Below are positions 1 through 11,400 of a stretch of DNA of 64,000 nucleotides, piece by piece. Location: positions 6,615,703 to 6,679,702 of the forward strand of contig CM024183.1 in NCBI GenBank assembly GCA_013433145.1, read 5' to 3'. The notes under the pieces are model-generated. The model was not told where the DNA came from. It saw nothing but the letters and a program-made list of their open reading frames with translations, and made no database searches. Within the stretch, counting starts at the first letter, position 1. Each line of letters begins with the position of its first letter. A program made the translations under genes and the position numbers. Source of the stretch: Ascaris suum (taxonomy: Eukaryota; Nematoda; Chromadorea; Rhabditida; Ascarididae).

Positions 1-2550
1 TTGAGTGTCCTGATTTTGATCTTTAGTAATTGTGATCTGTCGTGATTTTGACCCTCCTTCATGTGGTTTTGACCTTTATTGGTTTTGATCTCCCGTGATT
101 CTGATCTTCACTGATTCTGGCCTTCCGTGATTTTGATCATCCCTGATTCTGGTCCTCCCTGGTTTTAGTCTTTCCTAATTTTGATCTTCCGTGATTTTGA
201 ACTTCCGTGGTTTTGAGTGTCCCTGATTTTGATCTTTAGTAATTGTGATCTGTCGTGATTTTGACCTTTATTGGTTTTGATCTCCCGTGATTCTGATCTT
301 CACTGATTCTGGCCTTCCGTGATTTTGATCATCCCTGATTCTGGTCCTCCCTGGTTTTACTCTTTCCTAATTTTGATCTTCCGTGATTTTGAACTTCCGT
401 GGTTTTGAGTGTCCCTGATTTTGATCTTTAGTAATTGTGATCTGTCGTGATTTTGACCTTTATTGGTTTTGATCTCCCGTGATTCTGATCTTCACTGATT
501 CTGGCCTTCCGTGATTTTGATCATCCCTGATTCTGGTCCTCCCTGGTTTTACTCTTTCCTAATTTTGATCTTCCGTGATTTTGACCTTCCGTGGTTTTGA
601 GTGTCCCTGATTTTGATCTTTAGTAATTGTGATCTGTCGTGATTTTGACGTTTATTGGTTTTGATCTCCCGTGATTCTGATCTTCACTGATTCTGGCCTT
701 CCGTGATTTTGATCATCCCTGATTCTGGTCCTCCCTGGTTTTAGTCTTTCCTAATTTTGAACTTCCGTGGTTTTGAGTGTGCCTGATTTTGATCTTTAGT
801 AATTGTGATCTGTCGTGATTTTGACCCTCCTTCATTGTGGTTTTGACTTTATTGGTTTTGATCTCCCGTGATTCTGATCTTCACTGATTCTGGCCTTCCG
901 TGATTTTGATCATCCCTGATTCTTGTCCTCCCTGGTTTTAGTCTTTTCTAATTTTGATCTTCCGTGATTTTGAACTTCCGTGGTTTTGAGTGTCCCTGAT
1001 TTTGATCTTAGTAATTGTGATCTGTCGTGATTTTGACCTTTATTGGTTTTGATCTCCCGTGATTCTGATCTTCACGGATTCTGGCCTTCCGTGATTTTGA
1101 TCATCCCTGATTCTGGTCCTCCCTGGTTTTACTCTTTCGGAATTTTGATCTTCCGTGATTTTGACCTTCCGTGGTTTTGAGTATCCCTGATTTTGATCCC
1201 TACTGATTGTATTCCTCCACAATTTTGACCTTCTTCATTCTGATGATCCGTGACTCTGATGTTCCCCGATTTTGTCCTTTCCTGATTTTGATATTACCTC
1301 AATTTGATCTTTTCATATGTTGACCTTTCCCAATTTTGATACCTCTTGATTTTGATTTTACTTCATTTTGATCATCCCTGATTTTGATCTTTATTGGTTT
1401 GGATCTCGCGTGATTTTGATCTTCGCTCATTCTGACCTTCCGTGATTTTGTTCATCCCTCGTTCTGGTCCTCGCTGGTTTTAGTCTTTCCTAATTTTGAT
1501 CTTCCGTGATTTTGACCTTCCTTGGTTTTGAGCATCCCTGATTTTGACCTTTAGTAATTGTGATCTGTCGTGATTTTGACCTTTATTGGTTTTGATCTCC
1601 CGTGATTCTGATCTTCACTGATTCCGGCCTTCCGTGATTTTGATCATCCCTGATTCTGGTCCTCCGTGGTTTTAGTCTTTCGGAATTTTGATCTTCCGTG
1701 ATTTTTACCTTCCTTTGTTTGAGTATCCCTGATTTCGATCTTTAGTAATTGTGATCTGTCATGATTTTGACCCTCCTTCATTGTGATTATCCCTGATTTT
1801 GATCTTTTTTGTTTTGATCTTCCGTGATTTTTACCTTCCTTGATTTTGAGGATCCCTGATTTTGATCTTTCCTAATTTTGATACCTCTTGATTTTGATTT
1901 TACTTCATTTTGATCATCCCTGATTCTGATCTTTATTGGTTTGGATCTCGCGTGATTTTGATCTTCGCTCATTCTGAGCTTCCGTGATTTTGAGAATCCC
2001 TGATTCTGGTCCTCCCTTGTTTTAGTCTTTCTAATTTGGATCTTCCGTGATTTTGACCTTCCTTGGTTTTGAGTATCCCTGATTTTGATGTTTAGTAATT
2101 GTGGTTTTGACCCTCCTTCATAGTGATTATCCCTGATTTTGACCTTTATTGGTTTTGATCTCCCGTGATTCTGATGTTCGTTTATTCTGACCTTCCTTGG
2201 GTTCGATCATCCCTATTTTTGATCTTTTTTATGTTGATCTTCCGTGATCTTGGTCTTGCGTGATTTTCACCTTACTTGATTTTGACTCTCACTGAGTTCG
2301 ATGCTCCCTAGTTCATTTCAACATTGTTGATGTTCATCTGACGTGGTTTTCATGTTCCGCAATTTTAAACGTGGGTGATTTTCATCTTCCGTGATTTGAT
2401 CTCCCGTGATTGACGTTGCATCATTTTGACCTTTCCTCGTCTAGATCTTTCCTCCTTTTATTGTTCCGTCATTTTGAACATTGTTCGCTTCTGTTTTGCC
2501 TTATCTTGGTCGTGAATCCCTTTTTCCTGTACTTGATGTTGAGTGATTTC
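1..2550. repeat. 16-bp minisatellite organised in 192-bp higher-order units
   Basis: The whole stretch is built from 16-base units of the type TGATTTTGATCTTCCG. Twelve distinguishable variants follow one another in fixed order, so the true period is 12 x 16 = 192 bp. The landmark GAGTGTCC (or its GAGTGTGC and GAGTATCC variants) falls near 215, 407, 599, 775, 988 and 1179. That gives spacings of 192, 192, 176, 213 and 191; the 176 step equals loss of one 16-mer. Copies are nearly identical from 1 to about 1200. They then become scrambled and divergent towards 2550. The array is cut by the left window edge. Minus-strand open frames at 1040-1222 and 1787-1972 (DQNQ-rich) are products of the repeat: 16 is not a multiple of 3, so frames cycle every 48 bases, and I do not regard them as genes. 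Confidence 0.95.
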
Positions 2551-2564
2551 GAAATTAATTGATT

Positions 2565-3740
2565 CCGATGGCGGTTCTGTTCTGTATGTTTTCGCGTTTC
2601 GTCTCTGTACGAGCGCCAGCGGCTCCCATATTTTCTCTCTTTCGTCCATGCGAGTGATCACAGCGCGTGTCTTTTATATGTTTCCTTCGCTCCATCTTTG
2701 CGTGCGACAAATGCCGAAGTTCTGCTGTGTACTTCTGCATCTCCTCCCATTCCGAGAGCGGAAGGCGCGAGTGCCTATCCATTTATTCGAGTCTTCTCCT
2801 TCCGGACGCCGAAGGCATGGTTCTGTTACTTACCAATTTGCTGTACTGCGTCCCTGCGGGCTCCGAAGGCGCGTGCCTGTTGTGTACCTTTCTCCTCTTA
2901 TCGTTACGAGCGTCTGAGGCGCCATGCTCTTACTTACTTCTTCGCTCGCTCCGCTTCCTAGAGCCGAGGGCGCCATTTTTTCAGCCATATCTCCGCCCGC
3001 TCCGTTTCATAATGCCCAAGGCGCGCGTTCTAGATGTATCTCCCCACCTTCTACGTCTAGGAGCGCCGAGGGCGCCGTGTTCTTACGTATTTCTTCGCTC
3101 GCTCCGTTTCCTAGGGCCGAGGGCGCCATTTGCTCACCTATTTCTTCGCCCGCTCTGTCTCATAATGCCGAAGGCGCGCGTTTTACGTGTTTCCCCACCT
3201 GCTACGTCTACTACGGTCGAAGGCACCGTATTCCAACCTATGTCTTCGCCCGCTGCGTTTCCTGGCGCCGAAGGCGCATGTTTGCGCGGTGTTTCCCCAC
3301 CTGCTGTCTTTCCGAGCGCCGAGCACGGCATTTTCTTATCCATTTCTTCGCCAGCTTTGTTTCGTAGCGCCGAAGGCGCATGGTTGCTCCGTATTTGCTG
3401 GCCTGCCCTCCACTCGTGGGCGCCGAAGGCGCCGTTCTGTTTCTTTCCGTTGCGCCCAGCTAGCGCCGGTGGCGCGACTCTCTTACCCGTTTTTTCTACT
3501 TTTCATTCCGAACGCCGAAGGCGCGGCTCTGTGATCAATTTGGTCTACTCTGTTCTTGCGAGCGCCGAAAGGAGGTGTCTGTTGAGTATTTCTATTAGCC
3601 TTATCATTGCGAGCGCTGAAGGCGCCTTTCTCTTATCTATTTCATCACCGTCGCTGTTTTCTGGCGCCGAAGGCGCAGTTGTGCTGTGTATTTCTCCGCC
3701 TGCGATCTCTCCGGGTTTCGAAGGCGCGACTCTGTTATCC
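2565..3740. repeat. GC-rich 51-bp minisatellite with hairpin core
   Basis: About 20 or more copies of a roughly 51-bp unit follow directly after the 16-bp array. The best-kept part is GCGCCGAAGGCGC, a 5-bp inverted repeat around GAA. It or close variants recur near 2862, 2962, 3014, 3065, 3114, 3167, 3265, 3369, 3421, 3512, 3612 and 3664. Between cores lies pyrimidine-rich sequence such as TATTTCTTCGCCCGCTC. The block is far more GC-rich than its surroundings. Copies at 2565-2750 are degenerate. Because 51 is 17 codons, several frames stay open. The longest plus-strand frame runs 2667-3818, 383 codons. The repeat motif (S-A-E-G-A in one register, R-A-P or K-A-P in others) moves between registers inside that frame, which argues that it is open by repetition and not by selection. 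Confidence 0.9.
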
Positions 3741-5155
3741 ATTAAGTCTCTCTTTGGACGGTGTCATTTAGTACGGTCCTTTTCTAACCCGTTCGGTAGG
3801 ACTCGCAGCGTTGAATAATCCAAATCCGCTGTGTGTGAGCGACAGAAAGGTCAGTAAATAAATAAGCACTTTACAAATCAAAGACACGTATATCAAGTTA
3901 AATCGAAAGACCCGTGCAACAACAAAAGCAGGCTGATTGAACGAGGAATTTACATTACAGAGAACTGACAACGCATCAACAGGTAAAACGAGATAGGCTA
4001 ACGGCCAATAAAGGTGTCCCCCCCTCCCCCACCAACACTCTTTATCTCCGCACTAATAATGTATAGCGCGGATAGGTAAATTCTGAAGCGTTTAGATATC
4101 CTAAGGAAAACACCGCTTTTCACGTTACCCCCATCCCATTTATTTAAGCGAAAGATGAATCAACACAAGCCACTTCAGCAAGACTCACTGATAAGATCAG
4201 ATCAGCGACGATGCCCATATTTCGTATTCACAACATTAATTGAAGAACAAGGAGTACAGCGTTAAAAATTAGTATTACTTAGAAAGAGAGCATCGATCAC
4301 ACCCATAACAAATTGACATTACGGGTCTCCAGAGATCTATTTTACGCCCAAGACATCATCAATCCATTATCCAATAAATCATTCCCTTACATACCTCAAC
4401 AGCAACCAAAAATCAAAAAAAAAAACCCCTGCTAAATCCTATATGACAACGTCACCTGACGTTGTTGTGGCTGTAATCTATTCCTTCCCAGTTAGATAAA
4501 AATTGTGTGATCAGCGTAAATATCACAAAGGAAGAAGGTTACCATCACAAAATATGACTCGAATTTGATGAAATATTTCATTTAATATTGCTCAAGATCA
4601 CGAGTCAAAATTAACCTCCAATAATTAAACCTTCCATATAAAAAAGAATCGCCAACAGTCCGCAAGTTCTGAATCAAAACAAGCCAGCCTTCGACAAGGA
4701 TTCGTTGCAAATACGAATGGCGTCTGCCAAAATTCCCTTCTACCTAGTTTCAGGTGATCACTCCTTCTAAAACTACTTAAATCTGATAAAATAATCAACG
4801 ACGATAAATAAACAAAGTACAAAGAAACATAAAAAACAAGGATACCCTGGAAATTGCATACGATCATACGGATCGAGACAAAAACGACTTAATTAATAAT
4901 CATTGATAACCTAACTCTCTTTGATGCATCTCTTGTTTTCACCTTCGGATATCATATGGTTGTTGCCTTGCCTCCATACCACTCTTCCTCTATTCAGCCC
5001 TCGAAACCTTATCGGTGATTTGCCCTCTAGAACTAGTCGACATCCTTCAAGGCACAATAAGTGCGACCCCTCATAACATCATCCTCGCCTCCTGCACTTC
5101 AGCATTCTACTTCCCACCTTTCCCAAATCAGTATCTCGATGTTCTCTCTATTGGT
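3741..5155. other. intergenic, no gene seen
   Basis: Ordinary AT-rich sequence lies between the minisatellites and the last exon of the RNF170-like gene. No coding exon, RNA gene or repeat was recognised. A minus-strand AATAAA hexamer (TTTATT on the plus strand) occurs near 4139, about 1 kb past the stop codon. No closer classical signal was noticed, so the true 3' end of the transcript is unknown. Confidence 0.5.
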
Positions 5156-5452
5156 TTAATCATCCCCCGGCATCTCCCATCCAAACCGCATTCTTCCACC
5201 AGCCATCAGCTGTCTGAAGAGTACGGTGGCATAAACGAGAACAACAAACGCGATGAACACGTCGTCCAACATACCCAATACACCAAGTGCTGACTCCGGT
5301 AGAATATCGAACGGGCTCAACACATAGATCAACACTCCGGTCAGGCACAAGAACACTCGAATACGGAACATCCACATCAGACCGTTAACCGATAGCAATG
5401 TTCGCAGCATATACGGCAACAGTACCGGTAAATCACGAATGTAGTCCACCAA
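5156..5452 (-). CDS. RNF170: RNF170-like, terminal exon (DUF1232 domain)
   Basis: This exon encodes 98 residues and a TAA stop. It starts L-V-D-Y-I-R-D-L-P and continues with LMWMFRIR, then a first helix, SPFDILPE, LGMLDDVF and a second helix with VLVYATVLFRQL. Human RNF170 has FWMFRIRIILC, SPLDFVPEALFG and LLIYISIMYRE at the same spacing. The acceptor is TTCTGTTTAG. The tail M-A-G-G-R-M-R-F-G-W-E-M-P-G-D-D is a few residues longer than in the human protein. The plus-strand ORF at 5015-5293 is a shadow. Confidence 0.9.
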   Translation of the reverse strand: MVDYIRDLPVLLPYMLRTLLSVNGLMWMFRIRVFLCLTGVLIYVLSPFDILPESALGVLGMLDDVFIAFVVLVYATVLFRQLMAGGRMRFGWEMPGDD

Positions 5453-8400
5453 CTAAACAGAAGAAATCAGTAATAACAGCATTGTAACGTTTTACAGTGT
5501 CCTTTCAAACAAAACCTCTCTTAACGACTCCTTTCATAGAAATTCATCACCGAAAATCCAGAAACGCCCCCCCCCCCCCCCCAAAGAAGTTGTTCTCTAA
5601 TTTTAAATGTGGCATCATTTTTTCTTCCACAAGTGCTTTCTCTTCGATAGATATTTATTATTAAGAGAGGCAATACTTTCCCCTCTGCACATGAATTCCA
5701 TTCGTTCATATGCGGATAAAGCCCGCAGGAGGACAGTCAAAATCTAGAGATCAGACTCCTCCTCAAAGTTTGATAAAATTTAAGGCAAAATCTTTAAGGT
5801 TCAAGTTATTCTGTGTTTTTCAACCTGTCGGCGAAAAAACTGCTAGCCGTTCATGAGGTCAATTGGGGGATACAAAAATTCAACTCAGTCGTGAATCGGA
5901 AGGCGTGCTGAAGCAAATAAAAGCATGTTTAAGCACTCGAATGCAAGCCATATTCAATGAGCCTCTGCCTGTAGCTAAAATCGAGGAGACCTCAATAATA
6001 ATATTCGAAGAGTTCTAAATAATCCCCTCAGAGAAACAGTGCATCTCGGCGCCAACAAGTATTCAAAAAGACAAAGCGATTGGACGTTTTAAAACGGCGA
6101 ACTAAACGTCACAGCAACATTCCATACCTACGGCACAAACAGTTTTCCATTCACGAGAAAGCCGACGACTTTCTAAGCTAATCCGAGCAAAACGAGAAGG
6201 AAGGTATGAAAATTAGGAGATTGGAGTGAGCCGAAAACTTGGAAGGCAAAACGAACAAAATGAGCCAAACCGCTTCTCTTTTCTACAGGGAGCGAAGACA
6301 GGCAAAAATTCTAAAGGCATTGCGAACAATGCAATCCAAAAATTTGCTCAGGCTGGCGAAACGAGCAGGAAAAGCTGTCTGTAGCTCGAGGCTTATTTTG
6401 CACTGGTTGCACACTACATATTGGTATGCACGGGTGAAGTTGCGAAATCGGTGTTCAGGATAGAGACGCGCAAGTTTCTTGCATAAGTTTTGCGCAGTCT
6501 GTGCGCCATTACGCAGTTAAAACGAGTTACACAGACGGCACTCTACTATCCTAAGCACGGTCCACCAAATTCAGACGGATCAAACCTTCAACAACTGTGC
6601 CTCTATTTTAGTTAAAACGGGGCAGAATACGTTCTCTATTCCAGTCCGCATCTGCGAACAAATAGAAATGAAAGCCGCGGGCCTCCCAAGCAAATTCATT
6701 TAAGCTAGTTTTCGAGGCTTCGCGCACATTCCGTACGTCTTGTTCAGAGAGACTTCCTGTGCGGATGTTGTTTTGGAGAGAAGCATTCCCACTGAAATCA
6801 AGCAGCGTGCAGCCTGCTCTAGTTTTACTCGGATGTAAGACTCTCGTAGCTCATGCTTCTCTCCAATCAAAAACTCGTCGCGCAATCAACGCGAAACTTG
6901 TGGAAGCACCCCGCAGCTTGCGTCAGCCTTACTTATAACAACACATTGCTTATAACTTAAATTCGCTGAATCGTACCCTGATCTGTGTGGATGCAAAAGA
7001 CATATTTCGGCGTAGAAGCTGGCAGATATTACGGTGGCATAGTGCTCATAATTGTTATTATTGTTCTCATGTGTTTTTTGAAAACTTCATTTTTCTTAAC
7101 CTCCCTAAATTCTATGCGAACCTCGCGGATGCTTGCACTATCTTCCGTCGCTGTGAAAATTTTCGCACTGAAAAATCTTTTTTTTTGGGAGAGCTTAGGG
7201 GTCTAAAAAAAGAAATAGGACAAGTGATTTCCAAATATTTTAAATAAAGCCGCAAAAATTTTCAGCAAAGTGACATTTCAAGTTTCAGCGCAATTACGAA
7301 GCTGCAGGAAGCAGTTTCCATTGAAAAGCTCTTATTTTTAAAAAATTTCTCTGCAATGTTTACTTCACTAAATGCAACGCTTTGAATTTTCAGGCATTTG
7401 CTACAAAACGCCAAATATTACGAGAAAGATCCTCTCATGGGTGATCAAGCAAGAGTAATCTTCACCATGCAAATGAAGAGTGAGAAACGGAAAGCAAAGA
7501 AAAAACGGCATCAGCGCAACGACAATAACTGCGCAAATAATGAAAAAATACCACAAAATATACTATTGAAGATGTAGTTTCCCAATGTTCTTGAAAATCA
7601 AGTAACATCTTTACCTGCAGGCTGGGATATAGCGCAACGCAAAAAATAGGACGATTATTCGTACACGTGAGCATATAAATCTGATACGGCGTCACTACTG
7701 TTGCTCGCTTTTTCCGCTCTTCACGAAAACCGCATTTTCAGTTCTTCATGGATTTCTCCCCCCCCCCCCCCCCTCCCCGTTATGCTTCTGCACTAATTTT
7801 TCACCGCTCCGGGTTATACATTCCGTCACTACAGAGCAATCCGCTCTCGTATCTTGAAATGAAAAATTTGGTGGGTTGAATATAAATAATCACCGAAAGG
7901 CAACATATTTTGATTAGTTCTTCTCGTGGATTCCGATCTAGAAGCGACGAAGGATGAAAAAGACCTTGCTCCAGACCATCCCTTCTCCTATCGTCCATCA
8001 TAAAGAGAAAGAAACAAATAAAACTGTAAAGTTAATTGAAACTTACCGGCCTTGGTTCACCAGAGAACCTGCGATTGTATTCGTTCAACTGTATATCACT
8101 TTGAACCGCTTCATCAATATTATCTTCCCGTTCACCTTCCAGCGGCAACGGCATTAGCACAGAAACCTTCAAGGAAAAAAAAACCGAACACTAAAACCCC
8201 AAATAATGAATCTGCACAAATTCAAAATTTAATATCGACGCTCCCCCTCTCACCCTCACCTTTTTTTCAGTCTCCGGAGGATTCTATAATTTGTTACTTT
8301 CGGCAATATTTTCGACTCAAGTCTCCAGTACATTATTTAATGTTTGTGAGCCATCGCTCTCATCTAGATATACCCCTCGGTAATGGTAACACATCAGATG

Positions 8401-11400
8401 CCACTATTTATACATGAGTAAAGAAATCAGCATGAAAAAAATTCCACTGCTAGTCTAATTTCATTAGCTTATAAATTATACGCCATATTCCAAACGATTA
8501 AAAAAATCAAATTTTTCTACAATATTCACCAAATCTTCGAGTAATTCGATCGTTTCCTTACCGTTTAACTTTCTTTTGCTCTTTTTTTTTTGAAAAACCC
8601 ACGAATTTAATAGTTTCTAAGCCATCACTCTCATCTACAGTTTTTTCTTTCCTCTCATTAATTGTTTTAAGCCGTCATTTCTAGCCGAAACAAGGCTGCT
8701 TATATACCGATCTGTTATATACGTAAACGCCAAACTCCACTGTAATAATCAAATAATATTGGTGATAACCACAAATATCAAATATCAATCACGACTGCTT
8801 CGCAAATTATCATTGAAATTTCGTTGATACAAGGAAATAATCTTTGAGATCACATTAAATTTCCTGCTAATTTTTTCTAAACTTATGTGCCATCGAAGAA
8901 TACCACCGAAAATTCTCAACAGTTCTTTTTTCCACTTTTCTGGAATTGTAACATTTCAGAATCTAATCCTTAACGCTTCTCATCCCCTCCCCTATATCTC
9001 GCCTCCACTCCACTCTCCCTCTACCCCCATCCAATCCCCCACCCTCAACAAACACTTCGGCACACCATACATATTACATTCAAAAACACGTACTATAGTT
9101 TAAAAGATTTATAGAGTCTATTAGAAGAACAAAATATCATAACAACAATGAAAGAAAAAGATAAGGAACTTACAACAGCTCTACAAACAGCACACCTGAC
9201 CGGTGTAACTAAGGATGCGCTATGCCGCCAATATCCATAAATGCAATTACCTGAAAGCATTTCAATGAAAGCATTCATATTTCTACCTATCAGCAATGAG
9301 TCGACGATTTTTGGTAGGTCTTTCATCGTCGTGATCGCTTCCAACACTTGTGGCTTATTTCAAAATTGACAGTTTCGACCACTGCGGCTACTGCTTATGG
9401 ATGATCTGGGCTAGGGAATTTCGGAGTCCCAGCTAAACAACCAGAACTTTTTCGAAGCTCAACTTGACGTTATTCTCATTTGAGGAAGGGGATTAAATAT
9501 CACAACAATATAAATTAAATCTGTTCTGCAAGCTATTACAGGTTGCGGTCAATAACACTCAAAATTCAGGTGAGAATAAAAGGAAAAAAAAAACGAAAAC
9601 TAAAACATGAAAATACGGGGAACGCCGTGCTTCTCCAAAAGTCGAGAAGCTATTTAAGTTCTGCTAGCCAATTGTTTTTGAGCCAACTTTATTAGAAATT
9701 TTAAATTCTTACCCCAGTGGGCAAAAGATTCTTAATGGGAAAGCTACGCAACAACGCATATGAATGTAAAGTACTCACAACAAAACAAATGACCGCAGTT
9801 TGTCAATACTGCAAACGAAGCTGGCCCATAACATATTGGACATGTTCTGTCTTGGCCATACTGTCGAGGCTGATCCTGCAAGAACAAGCCATAAGCATAA
9901 GAAGGTTCAAATAACCAAACAAAATACAGCTCGTCCAATTAACGCTGTTCATATCACCTCCACCCCTCCCTCCCCTTATCTTTGAACAACTGTAAGGGAA
10001 ACTACTGATGCTTGGCAAATTCTTCGATAAACCTTTAAAAACAGAAGAAATTTTGCAGCAGCGTTTTTAGCTTTTAATATTTACCATTTTTTTCATAAAA
10101 TTTCGACTTTCCCTCAAAGAAACTTTAACAGCATTAGTGACACCCCCCCCCCCCCCCTCCGCAAATGGTGAGCATAGTATTCGCTTTATACCAACAAAAA
10201 ATGCAGAAACTATAACAAAAAATTCTGGCGAAATTGATCATATAAAAGGTTTACATCGCCATCGGTCGGTGCTTCTGCTGGTCTTCGCTGTTCGCCGCGG
10301 AATACCCGTCGAAATTCATCCATGGCAGCCTCTAATGTTGGATGAATCCTGTTAGCGTCGGGGCTAAAACCACAAACACAACAAGTGATGAAAGGACCTG
10401 CTGGCAGCATACACCGACAATCCTCAGCGAAATGGTATTGTCGAGAAAATCGGAGAAGGAGACAAGCTTCCTTCAGGATCTCGTTTCCTTGATTTTCAGG
10501 AATTCCACCTTGGTCCCCAAATAACATCGTTTCTTTTTCTTCCAAGATCCTATCCTAGTTGGCACATTTTGTTTTGATATTTCAACTTGACGTCTCCAGG
10601 ATTTTCACTTTGCCTCTACCTTCTTCGTCCGCCCGTTGAGGATTTTCGTACTTAGAAAACATGCCAACCCACACAGCACTCCTTCAGAAAATGTTTTACG
10701 GCAGCCGCGACAGAAGGTACACTTCTAAGCGGTACGAGTGGGTGACGAGGCGAGGGAGCAAGACAGCAGAAAGCCGTCCTCCCCTCCTCCTATCCATCCG
10801 CTCATCCTACCAGCAGAAAGGGTGGGGCTGCGGGCGGGGGGATACAGCTCCTTTTCTGCAGCTATTCTTTTCAAAATGCGAACGAAAACCTTCTGCACAA
10901 GCAATCGTATCTATTTTTTAGTTCGTTGAGAATGGAATCGAATCGAATGGGAAAACTTATCGCCGATGCACCAATAATCTTAGCGAATTTTTCTGCACAC
11001 ATATTTTCGACCTTTGAAACAACCAAATAAATGTTCAGAAAAACGTTTTCATGACAAGTCGTTGCCATTCGCCTGTGGGTTCCAACAAGGGTTGGAGGAG
11101 AGAGAACGAGTGATAAGTGAATAATATTGGACGATTCGTTATGACAAACTGAAAGAAGGTTGATCTCTTTTGCAGGATAGGAGGAAGGAGAAGAGCGATC
11201 CCCCCTGGTAAGGGGGTATAGGAGATGAGGAAACAGGTCACACAGCCTGAAAAGATTATATTCCAAACGTCATATAACATACAAAAATGGGAGCGGTGAA
11301 GTTGCCGGAAGTGATATTCAAATTGCCGGAAGGAGCCCTCCTTCCCTAAATCTTTGCATCTCCTTTTGCAGCACAAAATGTTCTTTGGTGCCCTCATCTC

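Noticed and set aside
1040..1972. Minus-strand DQNQ-rich open frames in the 16-bp array
   Set aside because: They follow the repeat exactly, with frames cycling every 48 bases, and have no flanking gene structure.
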